Assembly (NCBI RefSeq): GCF_014529535.1
Contig: NW_023503464.1
Span: 911,863-975,862, forward strand
DNA from: Bradysia coprophila
Lineage: Eukaryota > Arthropoda > Insecta > Diptera > Sciaridae
DNA: 64,000 nucleotides
Direction: 5' to 3'
In this document: piece by piece, positions 35,408-46,440 of the stretch
Numbering within the stretch: the stretch's first letter is position 1
How the letters are laid out: each line of letters opens with the position of its first letter
The notes under the pieces: generated by a model
Told to the model about the DNA's origin: nothing
Seen by the model: the letters and a program-made list of their open reading frames with translations, nothing else
Database searches by the model: none
Program-made: the position numbers and the translations under genes

Positions 35408-35552
35408 GGGGTAGGGTAATCTCGCACACCACACAAATTCATGGTGTGCGAGATTCACCTCTAAGTGGTGAATCTCGCACAGTCATGACTTTTCGTTACA
35501 TGTCGTAAAAGGACGCATACTATGATCGCGTGTGCGAGATTCCCCGACACCC
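35408..35552. mobile_element. Foldback MITE with repeated GTGCGAGATT blocks
   Basis: The left end gggtagggtaatctcgcaca faces gtgtgcgagattccccgac on the right. Two further copies of the block form an inner hairpin (ggtgtgcgagattcacc / ggtgaatctcgcac). So four blocks alternate in orientation over 145 bp. Confidence 0.7.
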
Positions 35553-36776
35553 TTAAAAGTCCAGAAGGGAATCTAAAAAAGACCTCCCAACTCTTTCAAA
35601 TTCCTTTAATTCTAATGTGGATTTGTAGAATTTCGGGAACCAATACAATACCTTTTCAATAATCCCAGAAGTCTTAAACAGAACCCAAAACACTTCAGAA
35701 ATCCGTCAAAATTCTACAGTTCTAGAACTGGGAAGTTGGTCAACCATTGGGAGTGCAAAAATTAAGATTTATTTTATGCGCACGCTCGTCTCATCTCCGT
35801 TTTCGGGTATTTTTCCGAATTACAGGTCACGACCAGATAAGTGCGTACAATTAGGAGCAATAAGTACTTAGTATGGTATGGAAGAGGTGTGATAGATCTA
35901 CTTGTTACCGACTTTAATTTCGACAAGACTAAACATAAAACTCCTAACGACGGCTGCAGATTTAATTAACCGACCCGACACCTGTTTACTGTGTAGTACA
36001 GTGAATATTTTATTACTGGCGGGGTTGTGAAATAGATTCCTGATGGAAAGAAACAAAGGCAGCTGCCTTGATAAAACCTTTATTTCAAAATATAGTTTAT
36101 TCGTCTCGACTTTAAATTAGTAAATGTTTTCACCGTCCAAGGTATCGTTTTATACCCTTAATCATTTGTTATGTTTAGTGATGTTAAACTAAAGGCATCT
36201 ATTTTTTTGTCAGCAAATTTATTCTTTTAGTAGCAAAATTATTTATTTCATCAGCAAATTTATTCTTTTTTTCTGCAAGTTTATTTTTTTTAGCAGCAAA
36301 TTTAATCTTTTTTATCAGCAAATTTAGTGTTTTGTATCAGCAAAATTAGTCTTATTTTCAGCAAACTTATTAGTACTCGAACAGCATCTTTATTGCTTTC
36401 TGAGCAGCAATATTACTGACTTTAAGCAGCAAAAATAATTCTTTTGCAGCAAATCCCTGGCAGCAAATTTATTACTTTGTAGTCAGCAAATTTATTGTTT
36501 TGTAATATGCACTTTTAATGCCTTCGAACAGCAAAATTAATACCTCGAAGTTATTGCTTTTTGTCAGCAAATTTATTAGTGTTTCAATTGCAAATTTATT
36601 TTTTTATAAGTAGGAAAATTACTATCTTCAATCAGCATATGTCCCGCAGTAGGACATATAAAATTATATCACTAACACCACTAACACGAAAACGTCAACT
36701 CAACAAGCGACGAAAAGTAGAACTTTCCGTTGCCTTTATTGCGAAAAACGTTGTACACAACTCGGTGATAGATCTA

Positions 36777-36847
36777 TTAGGCACACGATGTGTATTGTCA
36801 CGCTCGACCTGCGGTATCGAGTGACAATCTACACACCTAGTGCCTAA
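36777..36847. repeat. Hairpin with CTCGACCTGCGGT core, copy 1
   Basis: Arms ttaggcac and gtgcctaa are outermost. Inside, gtattgtcacgctcga pairs with tcgagtgacaat around cctgcggta. The second copy at 61521-61617 has the same core but longer, different outer arms. Confidence 0.75.
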
Positions 36848-37067
36848 AAAAGCATTTATCCCTCGATTTGAATGGGGCTTCGTAATTTCGCTATGCGTAA
36901 TTTCTAGGATGCACACCTTTCATAATAATTTCACTTTAACTAAGTTTACGGATCGCTCGGCGTGTTAAAACGCTCTTTATGGGCTAATTCATTACACAGA
37001 CTAATTATTAGACAATGCGAGAGAAAAAAAATTAACTCCTAAGTTACCGACACCGTTCCGGCGCCCG

Positions 37068-37115
37068 GCTCGCATTGCGGCCCTCCGCTTCGCTCCGGGG
37101 CAATGGGCCGGATCG
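37068..37115. repeat. GC-rich hairpin with cttcg loop
   Basis: cattgcggccctccg and ccggggcaatg pair imperfectly around cttcgct. It may be a further relative of the CTTCG hairpins. This is the only strongly GC-rich patch in the region. Confidence 0.5.
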
Positions 37116-37414
37116 CTCGGTGTGTTAAAACGCTTTTTAACTGCAATGAAAATTGGTATCCATTTCGTAAAAAGAAATGAATTGTCCGTGTAGTGTCAAT
37201 AACTATTTACGTTGACGTAAGACGTGAAATAGTAATTTCTGCAGCTAGTTGCGAAAAGTGGTAGTTTGTGTCACTAGATGTAATGTTATCAAACGTGCGA
37301 AGCGAGCGAAGCATGTGACAAAAACTACCACTTTCACAACGTGTTGCATACAACGTTTTCTGCAACCAGCTGCGAAAAATGAACTTTTGAAAATTGTTAC
37401 ACTGCGATTATATA

Positions 37415-37485
37415 TCTCAATAGCCGAATGGTTAGAGGTGTTGCTCGATAAGCATTGGGTTTTGGTGTCCATTTCACCACTAGTG
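37415..37485 (+). repeat. tRNA-like (Ser/Leu-type) relic
   Basis: tagccgaatggttagaggtg resembles the A-box/D-arm of class II tRNAs. No good B-box (ggttcgaatcc) follows, so this is a relic or a SINE head and not a working tRNA gene. Confidence 0.4.
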
Positions 37486-37830
37486 ACGAAAAGAATATAT
37501 GAAAATCCATTTCACCAAAAATTGATAAAAAAATAGCTAAAATAAACAATTAATTTTGCTGATGACGAATAAATAAATTTGTTGACAAAAGTATTAACTT
37601 TGCTGATAGAAATAAATACATTTGCTGCTAAAAAATAGCTAAAAAAATATTTAATTTTGCAGATTGCAAAAAAATAAATGTGCTGACAAAATAAGATTAA
37701 ATTTGCTGCTTCAAAAAAATAAATTTGCAGACGAAGAATTAAATTTGGTCACAATAGCAATAAATTTGCTGAACTAAAAGAATAAATTTGCTGATAAAAA
37801 GAATAATTTTGCTGACAAAAAAGATTTCCC

Positions 37831-38889
37831 TTAAACTAAACCCATACGGGCCTAATATCCTAAGCATGATTAAAAAATTACGAAAATCCAGAGCTACAAA
37901 TTGTGGGAGGCTTTCTACAATAATTTGTTGACTGTAATTAAAACGTGAATTCAACTTCGACGTGAAACACGTAACACACATCTATCTATATTCGTCGGAG
38001 CAAACAATTTTTTTCAATTTAGTCAGGTTGGTTAGACAGGCTTGACAGCAAATCGCGACCAACTAATTGAGAAAACAGGAAACTCTTAAATTGGTAAAAG
38101 TTGGCGTGTCAATCAAAAACGCTAGAGAGAAGAAAAGAGTGATCTAAAGCGGTGTAGGTGAAAAATCCACCAATCACTTATAGAAAATTGTAAATGGCTC
38201 CCACGTCAATACAAGACGTTCGTAATAACTGACATCTTTGGAAACCACCTACATTTATAATGACACCAGATAAGCGACAGTGGTAAATCTATAATTCACT
38301 CTGGACAAAATGGCGGTAAAATTTTCCTCTCTTGATCAGATATAAATTTTTGCACCACTGATTTAGATTTGTGAAGCAGATAGGACTCCCTTTGGTAAAT
38401 ATTCATGAAATGTCAGTGAAGTTGTTTCACAAAAAAAGAGAGGGCTGACATCAAGCCCAGATCAATAGCCGAAGGGCTTTTTATTTGTTGTATGAATGAA
38501 GATTTTCTTAAAAATGTTCAAGCCATTTTGGCCCTGGCTGGCATTAGACCCAATGAATGTACAAACCAGGTATGGTCTATCCATACAAGCCGGAGGAAAT
38601 AGCGATTTCATATTAACAAACCCGAACAAACTCGAACAAACCATACAAAACGCTCCATACAAATTTTGACATTAGACCATACCTTGTGTATACATTCATT
38701 GATTATACTGCAACCTAAATGCCGGTGATGATCGGCACCTTAACAAACCTGACTACTTACAATAAAATTGAGGAGCTAACTAATGACGGACTGATGAAGG
38801 GATCACTGATCGATTGATTTTGTTTTTACTTTGAAATGGTAAAAATGACTAACCTGAGTCAGTAAGAAGTAAAATTGCTTGCAAGAACG
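37831..38889. other. Flank upstream of the ionotropic receptor, no gene seen
   Basis: No coding exon or RNA gene is supported. The region ends at the receptor start codon and presumably contains its promoter. If the receptor has a separate signal-peptide exon it would be here, but I found none with a convincing donor. Confidence 0.4.
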
Positions 38890-40608
38890 ATGGAAATTCA
38901 AGCAGTCCTAACTTTGCTGTCGCTACCGTCTCAAGAAACAAAACTTATTGGGGAGCTAAACAACTGTTTTAGCTTCGACCACAATATCTTCTGGGTAGAC
39001 TCATCAGTAGATCTCAATCGTTTTGTGGAACATGGAAATCATCCGAAAAGTTTATTCGTATTCGAGAGTGGTACTGGAAGTGTCACGGGTGTGGAAAGTC
39101 TTGTGAAAATAGAAAGTAAAAATACTTTCATGATTGTTGTTCCGGAGAGTTCATCGTTCGGGAGGAACTTGAATTCACTGGAACAGATCAGGAATATTCA
39201 TCATCAATACCCAAATATGAAGCTTGGAATGTTCTTCCAAACTAACACTTCAATGGACGATGTACAAACTCATTTCCAGTGGTTCAAAGAACAGTTGGTT
39301 ACTAATGTGTTCGCGACTGCTTACCCATATACCGGTCGGGCGATGAATATTTTAACTTTTCATTCATTTGGAAACTTTGAAGTGATGAACGTAACGAGTG
39401 GAAATATATGTAAGGAGATCTTTCCGAGCCTAGACTCCAACTATCGTCAACACAATTTCCGATTTTCAGCGTTTGGAGGCAAGGCCCTAAGACTGTTCTG
39501 GGACGCAGCGTTTCAATTAATGAATGCGACATATACAATAGATGCCAGGAAATTTGATACGTTCTGGAAGTATTTTGAGAACGGAATTGAGGTTATGCCT
39601 GTTTTCTATTCCTACACCGAAAAATCACGTAACTTTCGCATCTACCCAGTCTTGTTGACACACGAAAATATTATCGTTCCCAAAGCGGAACCGTATTCGG
39701 GCTTCTACGCCTATTTTCGAACATTAACGTCGAACGAATTTTTCGCATATTGTGCGGGGGTAATAGTTGCAATTGTACTAACATTAAGCGCATGTCGTTA
39801 CATGAAACAGGGGAAATTTTCACCTTTTCAAAGTCTGATAGAAGTTCTCAACCTTCTGATCAATGACAACGATTGTATAAAATATCGACGACTATCCCGT
39901 GCCGAAGCATTTGTGATTGGTCCGCTTACATTTGTGGGCCTCATTGTCGTCAATGGATATCTATCCAATTTGCAAAGCTATGTGACAAAACCGGCTCTGC
40001 AACCTCAACTAAAAACCGTTGATGACATTTACAATTCACCGTTATCTATAGCAATTCCCCCTGAATTTTTGGACATTGTTCTTGAAAGACTAAGCTATCG
40101 GTCAACTCGTGACGATTGGCGTAAAAAAATTGTTACGATTGAGAACAGCTACAAGACTCATTTTTTAACTTTTAATACGTCAACATCGTATATGATGGGT
40201 ACTGATGAATTCAATATGCTCGCGAAAGCTCAGCGACAGTTGAACATTGCAGGTTTCTACGACACTGGTGTAACAGTGTCAAATTCACGTCACATATTTT
40301 TAGTATATGACTCGGTGTTGTTCTTCGATAAATTAAACGACTTTATTCACTGGACACACAGCTCTGGACTGCTGGATAAGTGGCTAAAAGAAAATTATGT
40401 CGGAATGGAAAAACAAGTTTTAGTTGTCAACCGCATCAGGTTAATGAATCGACTGGCAGTAACAACTGTGTCCGAGTTTCCGATGTTCATCGTTTATGGT
40501 TGGGTTGCCGGCGCAATTGTGCTGCTAGTTGAAATTGTGTGGGCCAAGCTAAGCCAACGTTATCGAAACGTTTTCCCGTTTCATTCAATTATCTGTAGAG
40601 CCTTTTAG
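38890..40608 (+). CDS. Divergent ionotropic receptor (IR, variant iGluR), 572 aa, single exon
   Basis: Predicted ligand-gated cation channel subunit of the insect chemosensory IR family, acting in the dendritic membrane of sensory neurons (family knowledge). The frame is open from 38875, but its first ATG is at 38890. Layout: a short amino-terminal domain and S1 half to about residue 280; M1 at 283-305 (FFAYCAGVIVAIVLTLSACR); a pore region around FQSLIEVLNLLI; M3 at about 339-361 (FVGLIVVNGYLSNLQSYVTK); a long S2 half; and M4 at about 530-553 (FIVYGWVAGAIVLLVEIVW). The SYTAxLxxxL signature of true glutamate receptors is replaced by NGYLSNLQSYV, as in divergent IRs. The length is typical (550-650 aa). 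No signal peptide is apparent, so an upstream exon may be missing. A perfect-armed hairpin (40623-40689) follows the stop, and AATAAA lies at 40791. Confidence 0.9.
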   Translation: MEIQAVLTLLSLPSQETKLIGELNNCFSFDHNIFWVDSSVDLNRFVEHGNHPKSLFVFESGTGSVTGVESLVKIESKNTFMIVVPESSSFGRNLNSLEQIRNIHHQYPNMKLGMFFQTNTSMDDVQTHFQWFKEQLVTNVFATAYPYTGRAMNILTFHSFGNFEVMNVTSGNICKEIFPSLDSNYRQHNFRFSAFGGKALRLFWDAAFQLMNATYTIDARKFDTFWKYFENGIEVMPVFYSYTEKSRNFRIYPVLLTHENIIVPKAEPYSGFYAYFRTLTSNEFFAYCAGVIVAIVLTLSACRYMKQGKFSPFQSLIEVLNLLINDNDCIKYRRLSRAEAFVIGPLTFVGLIVVNGYLSNLQSYVTKPALQPQLKTVDDIYNSPLSIAIPPEFLDIVLERLSYRSTRDDWRKKIVTIENSYKTHFLTFNTSTSYMMGTDEFNMLAKAQRQLNIAGFYDTGVTVSNSRHIFLVYDSVLFFDKLNDFIHWTHSSGLLDKWLKENYVGMEKQVLVVNRIRLMNRLAVTTVSEFPMFIVYGWVAGAIVLLVEIVWAKLSQRYRNVFPFHSIICRAF

Positions 40609-40622
40609 AATTTGTCAACAAG

Positions 40623-40689
40623 TTCGAAAAGAGACGTCTCACGGTCTCAAATCCTTTGTATTGTGAGACGTGAGACGTCTCTTTTCGAA
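40623..40689. repeat. Perfect-armed hairpin just after the receptor stop codon
   Basis: Arms of 21 bp starting ttcgaaaagagacgtctcac and its exact complement are separated by about 25 bp containing gtctcaaa and gtgagac. It lies 14 bp after the stop, so it would fold in the 3' UTR. Confidence 0.8.
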
Positions 40690-40790
40690 ACTTTGAGACT
40701 TTTATTTTTACGATGTTTGTCGAGTCCCATCTTTAGTTGACATAATCCTTTAATGCTATAATGTATATCATCTGTTTTGTTTTGCAATGT

Positions 40791-40796
40791 AATAAA
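40791..40796 (+). terminator. Probable polyadenylation signal of the ionotropic receptor
   Basis: AATAAA, 183 bases after the receptor stop codon, in an AT-rich context. Confidence 0.45.
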
Positions 40797-41940
40797 AAAA
40801 ATTGTTGAGAAAAAACCACTTCCTAAGTTTATTTCGGTTGTTAATAGCAAATCGAATCGTTTTTGAAGCCTCTTCAAATCATGAACGCGCGTTAGATAGA
40901 AAAAAATAACTTTGCCAGGAGTCTGCGGCTCCTCCGAACGACATTGTGTTTTCGATATCTCGGAAAATTGAGAGTAATTTTGAAAAAGAATTGAGAACTC
41001 TACAAAGCTGCCGGATGCTTCGATTATCCATCAAAACATCGAAAATCAGCATATGCAGCACGAAGTACATTGACTGCATTGTCAAATTCAAGGTTTTATG
41101 TAGAGATGATTACTGAGGTAGTAAGCACAAATTTAGGCAATTTTCCGAGCGAAATTGTGTAAGATCTACCGCCGTCCGCAAAAGATACGTATACAACTTG
41201 TCATCCAAGGGGACCAATTTCCGGAAAAAAAATCTGTACTTTAGTGTCTACTCTGGAAAGACTATGATAAAATTGGGTTTTGTTAACGATTGATTGAATG
41301 ACATGGCTATTGAGAAAAGTGAAGCATACTTTCTCTTGAACTGTCACTTTTCGTGTTTTCTCTCAGTTTTCAAAAAGGGTATTGTCAATCTCAATCTCAA
41401 AAGTCCAGAACAGAAAGAGAACAGAAAGAGAACAGAAATAAAACCCCGCTAATCAGTCGAGCTCTAGAACTAGGACCATGGGTGTGCTGAGATCGTTGCG
41501 ATCGTTGGAAATAATACATTACCACTTCAACAATCCCAAAAGACCAAAGAGGAACCAAACAAACAACTCAGAAATCCTTCAAAATCCTAAAATTCTAGAA
41601 CTATGAGGATGGTGTGAGGAGTGGTGCAAGTTTGGGAACCAACATATCACCTCGATAATTCCAAAAACTGAAGAAAACAAGACATCAGAACAGTCGGAGC
41701 GTTTGCTGCGACTTAGCCTCGTACGACCCGTAACCTTTTTTCGTCGGTAACCATAATACGTCCGTAGCCGTAATACGCCCGGAGCCCTAATACGTCTACC
41801 TCTAATGCGTCTGTTACCAAAATGCAAGTCAAGTTGGGAATGGTCAAATTTACTGAAAGTGTTCATTTTTAAAATTACGAAAGCCCATACGAAGTACCTC
41901 TCAAATAAAACCAACAATTGACGACATTGTGTATTCAATT

Positions 41941-42450
41941 ACCTCTCAAATGAAACAAAAACTAGCAAAATCGGTTGAGATTTACTCGATTTATGTGCAA
42001 AAAGCATTTAGGGCCGAGTAGCGGCCTTAGTCCAAGGGCCCAAATTTGAAACTTTTTTTGCCATCATTCTATTCGGCATTCAATTATCTCTCAAACTGGC
42101 AAAATCGGATGAGATTTACTCGATTTATGTGCAAAAACACTTAGGGCCGAGTAACGACCTTTGAGCCCTCCCAACAAGCCCACGTTGCATCTTACCCAAA
42201 AACAATGTTCAGCAACTTTGTTCTACTCGTCAATACCTTTCATTTGATATATCACAAGCAGCTATTGCGTGTGTATTTCGGTAGATATCGTCGAAAGACT
42301 GAAAAACACCTATAGGGCCCTAGTTCTGGAAGGGCCGACCCTACCATGCCCACTTTCGAACTTGACCTTACTTTTGTCGATACCAATCGGTGAAAAAAAG
42401 GTTTTGATTTACTCAAGCTAGAGGGGTCACGGACGGACGGACGGACATTT
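41941..42450. repeat. Dispersed and partly duplicated repeat (gggccgag and ggacggac motifs)
   Basis: Two direct copies of gagatttactcgatttatgt plus gcaaaaa and agggccgagta lie about 130 bp apart. They are followed by ctagttctggaagggcc and the run ggacggacggacgga. The layout is like the gtccgtctgtccgtctgtct run in the 44.5-46.2-kb element, so the two are probably distant relatives. No gene is present. Confidence 0.55.
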
Positions 42451-43859
42451 TTTTATTGCTGATTCGTCATCTATGAACATAACCAAATGCTTTGCCCTTA
42501 CTGTCTGCTTCCAATTCGACGTGTTACAAACGGCATAAAAAATTGAAAATCGGGGTTTCTTCAGTTGCATGCAAAAATCGTCACATCGCATTCTGCAACC
42601 GAGTAGCACGATTAATTAATAAACGTTGTGTGCTCTATACTTTGCCCTTACCATCTGCGTCGAATTCTACATAATATAAGCCCGAATACTTCGCACAAGT
42701 CGAAAGACTTTAAATATCACCAACGAAATGTACCATGACTCTTGACCCAAGTGTAGGATCGGACGTGAACCTTTAAGGCTGAGCAAATATTAGCAATTTA
42801 CAGCCGGTTCGTTTTAGTGAATTATAATTATGTTAATCTTTCAATCAAAAGGAACCTGCTGCAACAACTTCGTGTATACGTGATTATGCTAACATATCTA
42901 ATAACGTTATTTGAAGCGTAAAGCCAGCAAAAATACATTTTGTGTATGTACTCGAACTGCAATTAAAACCATTCAAATTGAATTAAGCTATCAATTAAAC
43001 ATTAAAATTGAAAGTGACGCGGGTAATTGGCTTCAATTTCCTCTAAATATTTTAGAAAATGTATAAAATAACAAAATGTTATGATTTAATGTAATATTTT
43101 GCAGTGCATTTTCTTCCGGTACAAAAGAGATGTTCCCTTTCTTTCTTGTGTATACATTTTGTATACAAAATCGTAAAACGTGCAACAATGATTGCACTGC
43201 AACTTTTACACTTTAGATATTTATTATACATCTGGCCGAGACCGAATCTTTTTTGGATTTAAGATTGAATCACTCCAGGAATTACTTTCATTACATGAGC
43301 CGTTGCGCTTTTCATTCCGCCGGAGTTTATTTCGAACCGTTGTTACAGACTCCCCATGACATTAAAGTTCATTCTTTAATCACTAACCAGGCTTATCAAA
43401 TCGAAAGTAATCCCAAAGTGATTGCAAAAAGTAAGCAGTCCACAAAATACTATTACTCAGACTCCAGGCTTTCAATTTGCACACAGATTCGGTTTTAAGA
43501 TAATGAGTTTTCTGAACATCTCCGACATCTCGATTTCGAGTTTTTGAAGAATTTCAAGAATTTCTGAAATATTATGGCCCTACGTAGTGAAGTCCGTTCA
43601 CAATGAAAAATTTGACAGAACAATTTTCCGCAGGCCTGAGGAATCACGGTCTTACGTTAGTGAAGCGCCGTGACGCAGGTCCGTTCAGACTAAAAAATTT
43701 GCCAAAAAAAATAAATAAATAAAATCTCCTAACACTCTCAAAGGATTTTCTTACGTTTTGAAATGGATGAATTTTACCAAACTTTGTTACAACGAAACTT
43801 TTAAATTTACTGTGTGGATTTGGCTGAAATTTTCAGGGTATCTCAAGGACGTAATTCTA

Positions 43860-44270
43860 AGAAACTAAATTGATGGAATTTTCATAAAAGCTTACAATTT
43901 CAGAGCTATGAGCTGTTGACCTATGTTACCTATAACTCAGAAAATATGACAGATGGCAATTTCGTTTCAAAGACAAATTTATATAGTTTCAGATTTTAAT
44001 CGACACGCGTTTCATGGTTTTCTCCAAAAATCTCCCATTTGGAAGCTATGAGCGTTTTGAGTGCGAGCTATGTCAGCTATAACTCGGAAAATATAGCAGA
44101 TAGAAAGTTCGTTTAAAAGACAAAGTTATAGAGTTTCACATTCTAGTCGACACTTGTTTCATGGTTTTCCCAAAAGGTCGTTTATTTTGAAACTATGAGC
44201 GTTTTCAGTGTGAGCTATGTGACCCATATCTCGGGATATTTGGTAGAAAGTTCCTTTGAAAGAAAAATTT
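43860..44270. repeat. Three diverged tandem copies of a roughly 135-bp unit
   Basis: Units share agctatgagc, tatgtcagctataactcgga, aaatatagcagata, aaagacaaa.ttatagagttt and cgacac.tgtttcatggtttt. The third unit is shortest. There is no open frame through the array, and no gene is seen in 42450-43860. Confidence 0.7.
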
Positions 44271-44545
44271 AATAAATTGTCAAATTTTTGAATTTTGTCA
44301 AATTTTCGATTTCCGTCAAATTTTCGATTTCAGTCAAATTTTTGTTTTTCGACAAAGGAACGATGAAAGGTTCAGATCAAAGAGATAAAGTTTTGTAAGA
44401 AGAATATTTAATTCAAACTGCACAATGTAATTGTCTATTGTCTGCGACAAAATTCTAAAAAATCGCAAATTACAAACGAACTGATATCGCTCAAAACGTG
44501 TGACGCAAAATCGGTTATCCACTTACAAGAGAACTGATATCGGTG

Positions 44546-46226
44546 TAGGTGACGCTTACACAAATGGCAGCTGATGAGGAAAGTATGCGAAAGTTTTATA
44601 AAAAAAAATTTTACTCGAAAAATTTTAAGAAGAATATTATAACCAAAGCACCTAGCAGGGTAATAGAAAAAAATAAAGTAGTACTTTAATCGAAGTATGC
44701 GAATATTTCCATACCTTTTTAGACCCGTACGAAGTACTGGGGTCTTATAGGTTTACGCATACGTTTGTAACACGTCGAATTGGACTCCCTGAGTAAGGGG
44801 AAACCTATTGTGGTTGTCTAGAGATGCCAAATCCGCGAAAAAAAAATGTCCGTCTGTCCGTCTGTCTGTCTGCACGATAACTTGAGTAAAACGCATCCGA
44901 TTTTGAAAAATCTTTTTTTTCCCGTTTGGTAATGTCAAAAGACAGGCTAAGTTCGAAGATGAGTGATTTTGGATCAACCCCTCCCGAGCTGTGGCCCAAT
45001 AAGTGCTTTACGGTTTTTCGAAGATATCTCCGGACATTTAAACGTTAAACTTGTAAGTGATACGTCAAATAAAAGGTATTTACAATACCGATCGACAAAA
45101 AAAAAGTTTATGGAAATCGGATGACCGAGTCGTGAGTTAGACCCCTTGGTGTGGAACAGGCACAGGGCGGCAAGCAGTTTTTGCTGGTAGGTCGGCCACA
45201 TTTGAACATATTTCGTTCGTTTTAGCTTTATTAGATAGGTATTGACCGTACCAATCAGGGAAAAAAAAGTTTTTGAAATTATGTTCTCCGGAGCGTGAGG
45301 TAGGTCTCTTGGAGTGAGCTCTTATCTGGCTACTCGGAAGTACAGTGAACGTGGTGTATTTTGACAATATCTCGAGTAAATTTTGACCGAATTTCATGAA
45401 TTTTTTTTTGTTTGAAAGGTATTAACGAATGTAAAGCGTCGGTACTATTTCCGGTCTCCTAACAAAATGGCTGCCGGCGGCCATATTGGATTTTATTAAA
45501 AGTGATATAAAGTGGGAAAAATGATGCTTAGAGAGTTTCTGTTAACATGGAAATAATGTGTTAAGTGTAAGGGGTTTCAGGAATTACATATATGGACATC
45601 TATATATACCTATATACAGCTATATTGAGCTATATACAGGCATATAGAGCTATATAATAGCATATTCCTCTGTGAAATGTTTATTTATAGTGAAATATAG
45701 TTAAATATAGCGGTATATAGCTGTTTAAATAGGAATTTATGAAATTTGTCTTCGTACGGGGCTGTCTATATTGCCTCCGGCAATTTAGTTGTATATGATA
45801 ACAAGGCAAAGAGTGGATAATGTAAGTGATTTTAAAGGGAGAATAGTTTTTCAGCAGAGAAGAAAATGAAGTAAGAGAAATGAAGAGTTTCACATTAAAG
45901 GCTTTTGATACGAATAGGTGTTTCGTATGGGTCGACGTTAGCTATGTTTTTTCATAATGTCATTGCAAAATTACCATTAAGGCTGCTAATGGTATTACTG
46001 GTATCAAAAAACTACTCTATTTGACGTGTAAAAACCTCTATTACCCTGCTAGGTGCTTTGTTATAACAAAAGAAATTTGCGTCAACAAGTGGCAGATGAC
46101 TTGGCTTCCTTCCGTTTGAATTCCATTCTTTAAAGCAATTAATTTTCTTCCTAAAAATTTTCGGGTAAAATTTTTGTTGATTAAACTTTCGCGTACTTTC
46201 CTCACCAGCTCACATTTGTGACGCAT
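44546..46226. mobile_element. 1.68-kb element with long terminal inverted repeats, non-autonomous
   Basis: The left end gtgacgcttacacaaatg and, further in, tgaggaaagta.gcgaaagtt and aaagcacctagcagggtaat are matched in reverse order at the right end (attaccctgctaggtgcttt, aactttcgcg.actttcctca, cacatttgtgacgc). The right arm carries about 70 extra bases. The interior includes a gtccgtctgtccgtctgtct run and a gagctatata-rich stretch (45595-45720). The 61-codon minus-strand frame at 46041-46226 lies wholly in the right arm. No transposase is visible. Confidence 0.75.
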
Positions 46227-46269
46227 ATCTTTTTGCGTGTCGAATCTGTAAGTGGTTTTGGGCGATCAA

Positions 46270-46440
46270 GAAAATTGAGAAACTTTAAGAATATCGGAAA
46301 TTTAAGAATTTCGAGAAATTTCTTGAATTTCAAAAATTTTGGTAATTTCAAGAATTTGGAGAAATTTCCAGAATTTCAAGAAATTGGAGAAACTTCAAGA
46401 ATCTCGTGAATTTCCAGAATTTCGAGAAAACTAAGACGTT
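46270..46440. repeat. Degenerate tandem repeat (aagaatttcgagaaatttc)
   Basis: About nine short units built on agaatttcgagaaatttc. It is low complexity. Confidence 0.7.

Larger units (their letters stand above)
36180..37830. mobile_element. Large element flanked by inverted arrays of a TTTGCTGA unit
   Basis: 36185-36620 holds about twenty irregular units of the form tcagcaaatttattcttttt. 37545-37830 holds about ten units in the opposite orientation (aaataaatttgctgacaaa). The 0.9-kb middle contains the hairpins at 36777 and 37068, two direct copies of ggatcgctcgg.gtgttaaaa (36952 and 37110), and a tRNA-like segment. The unit spacing varies, so it is not a simple satellite. The whole looks like a composite foldback with array arms. 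No protein-coding frame is recognised. Confidence 0.65.
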
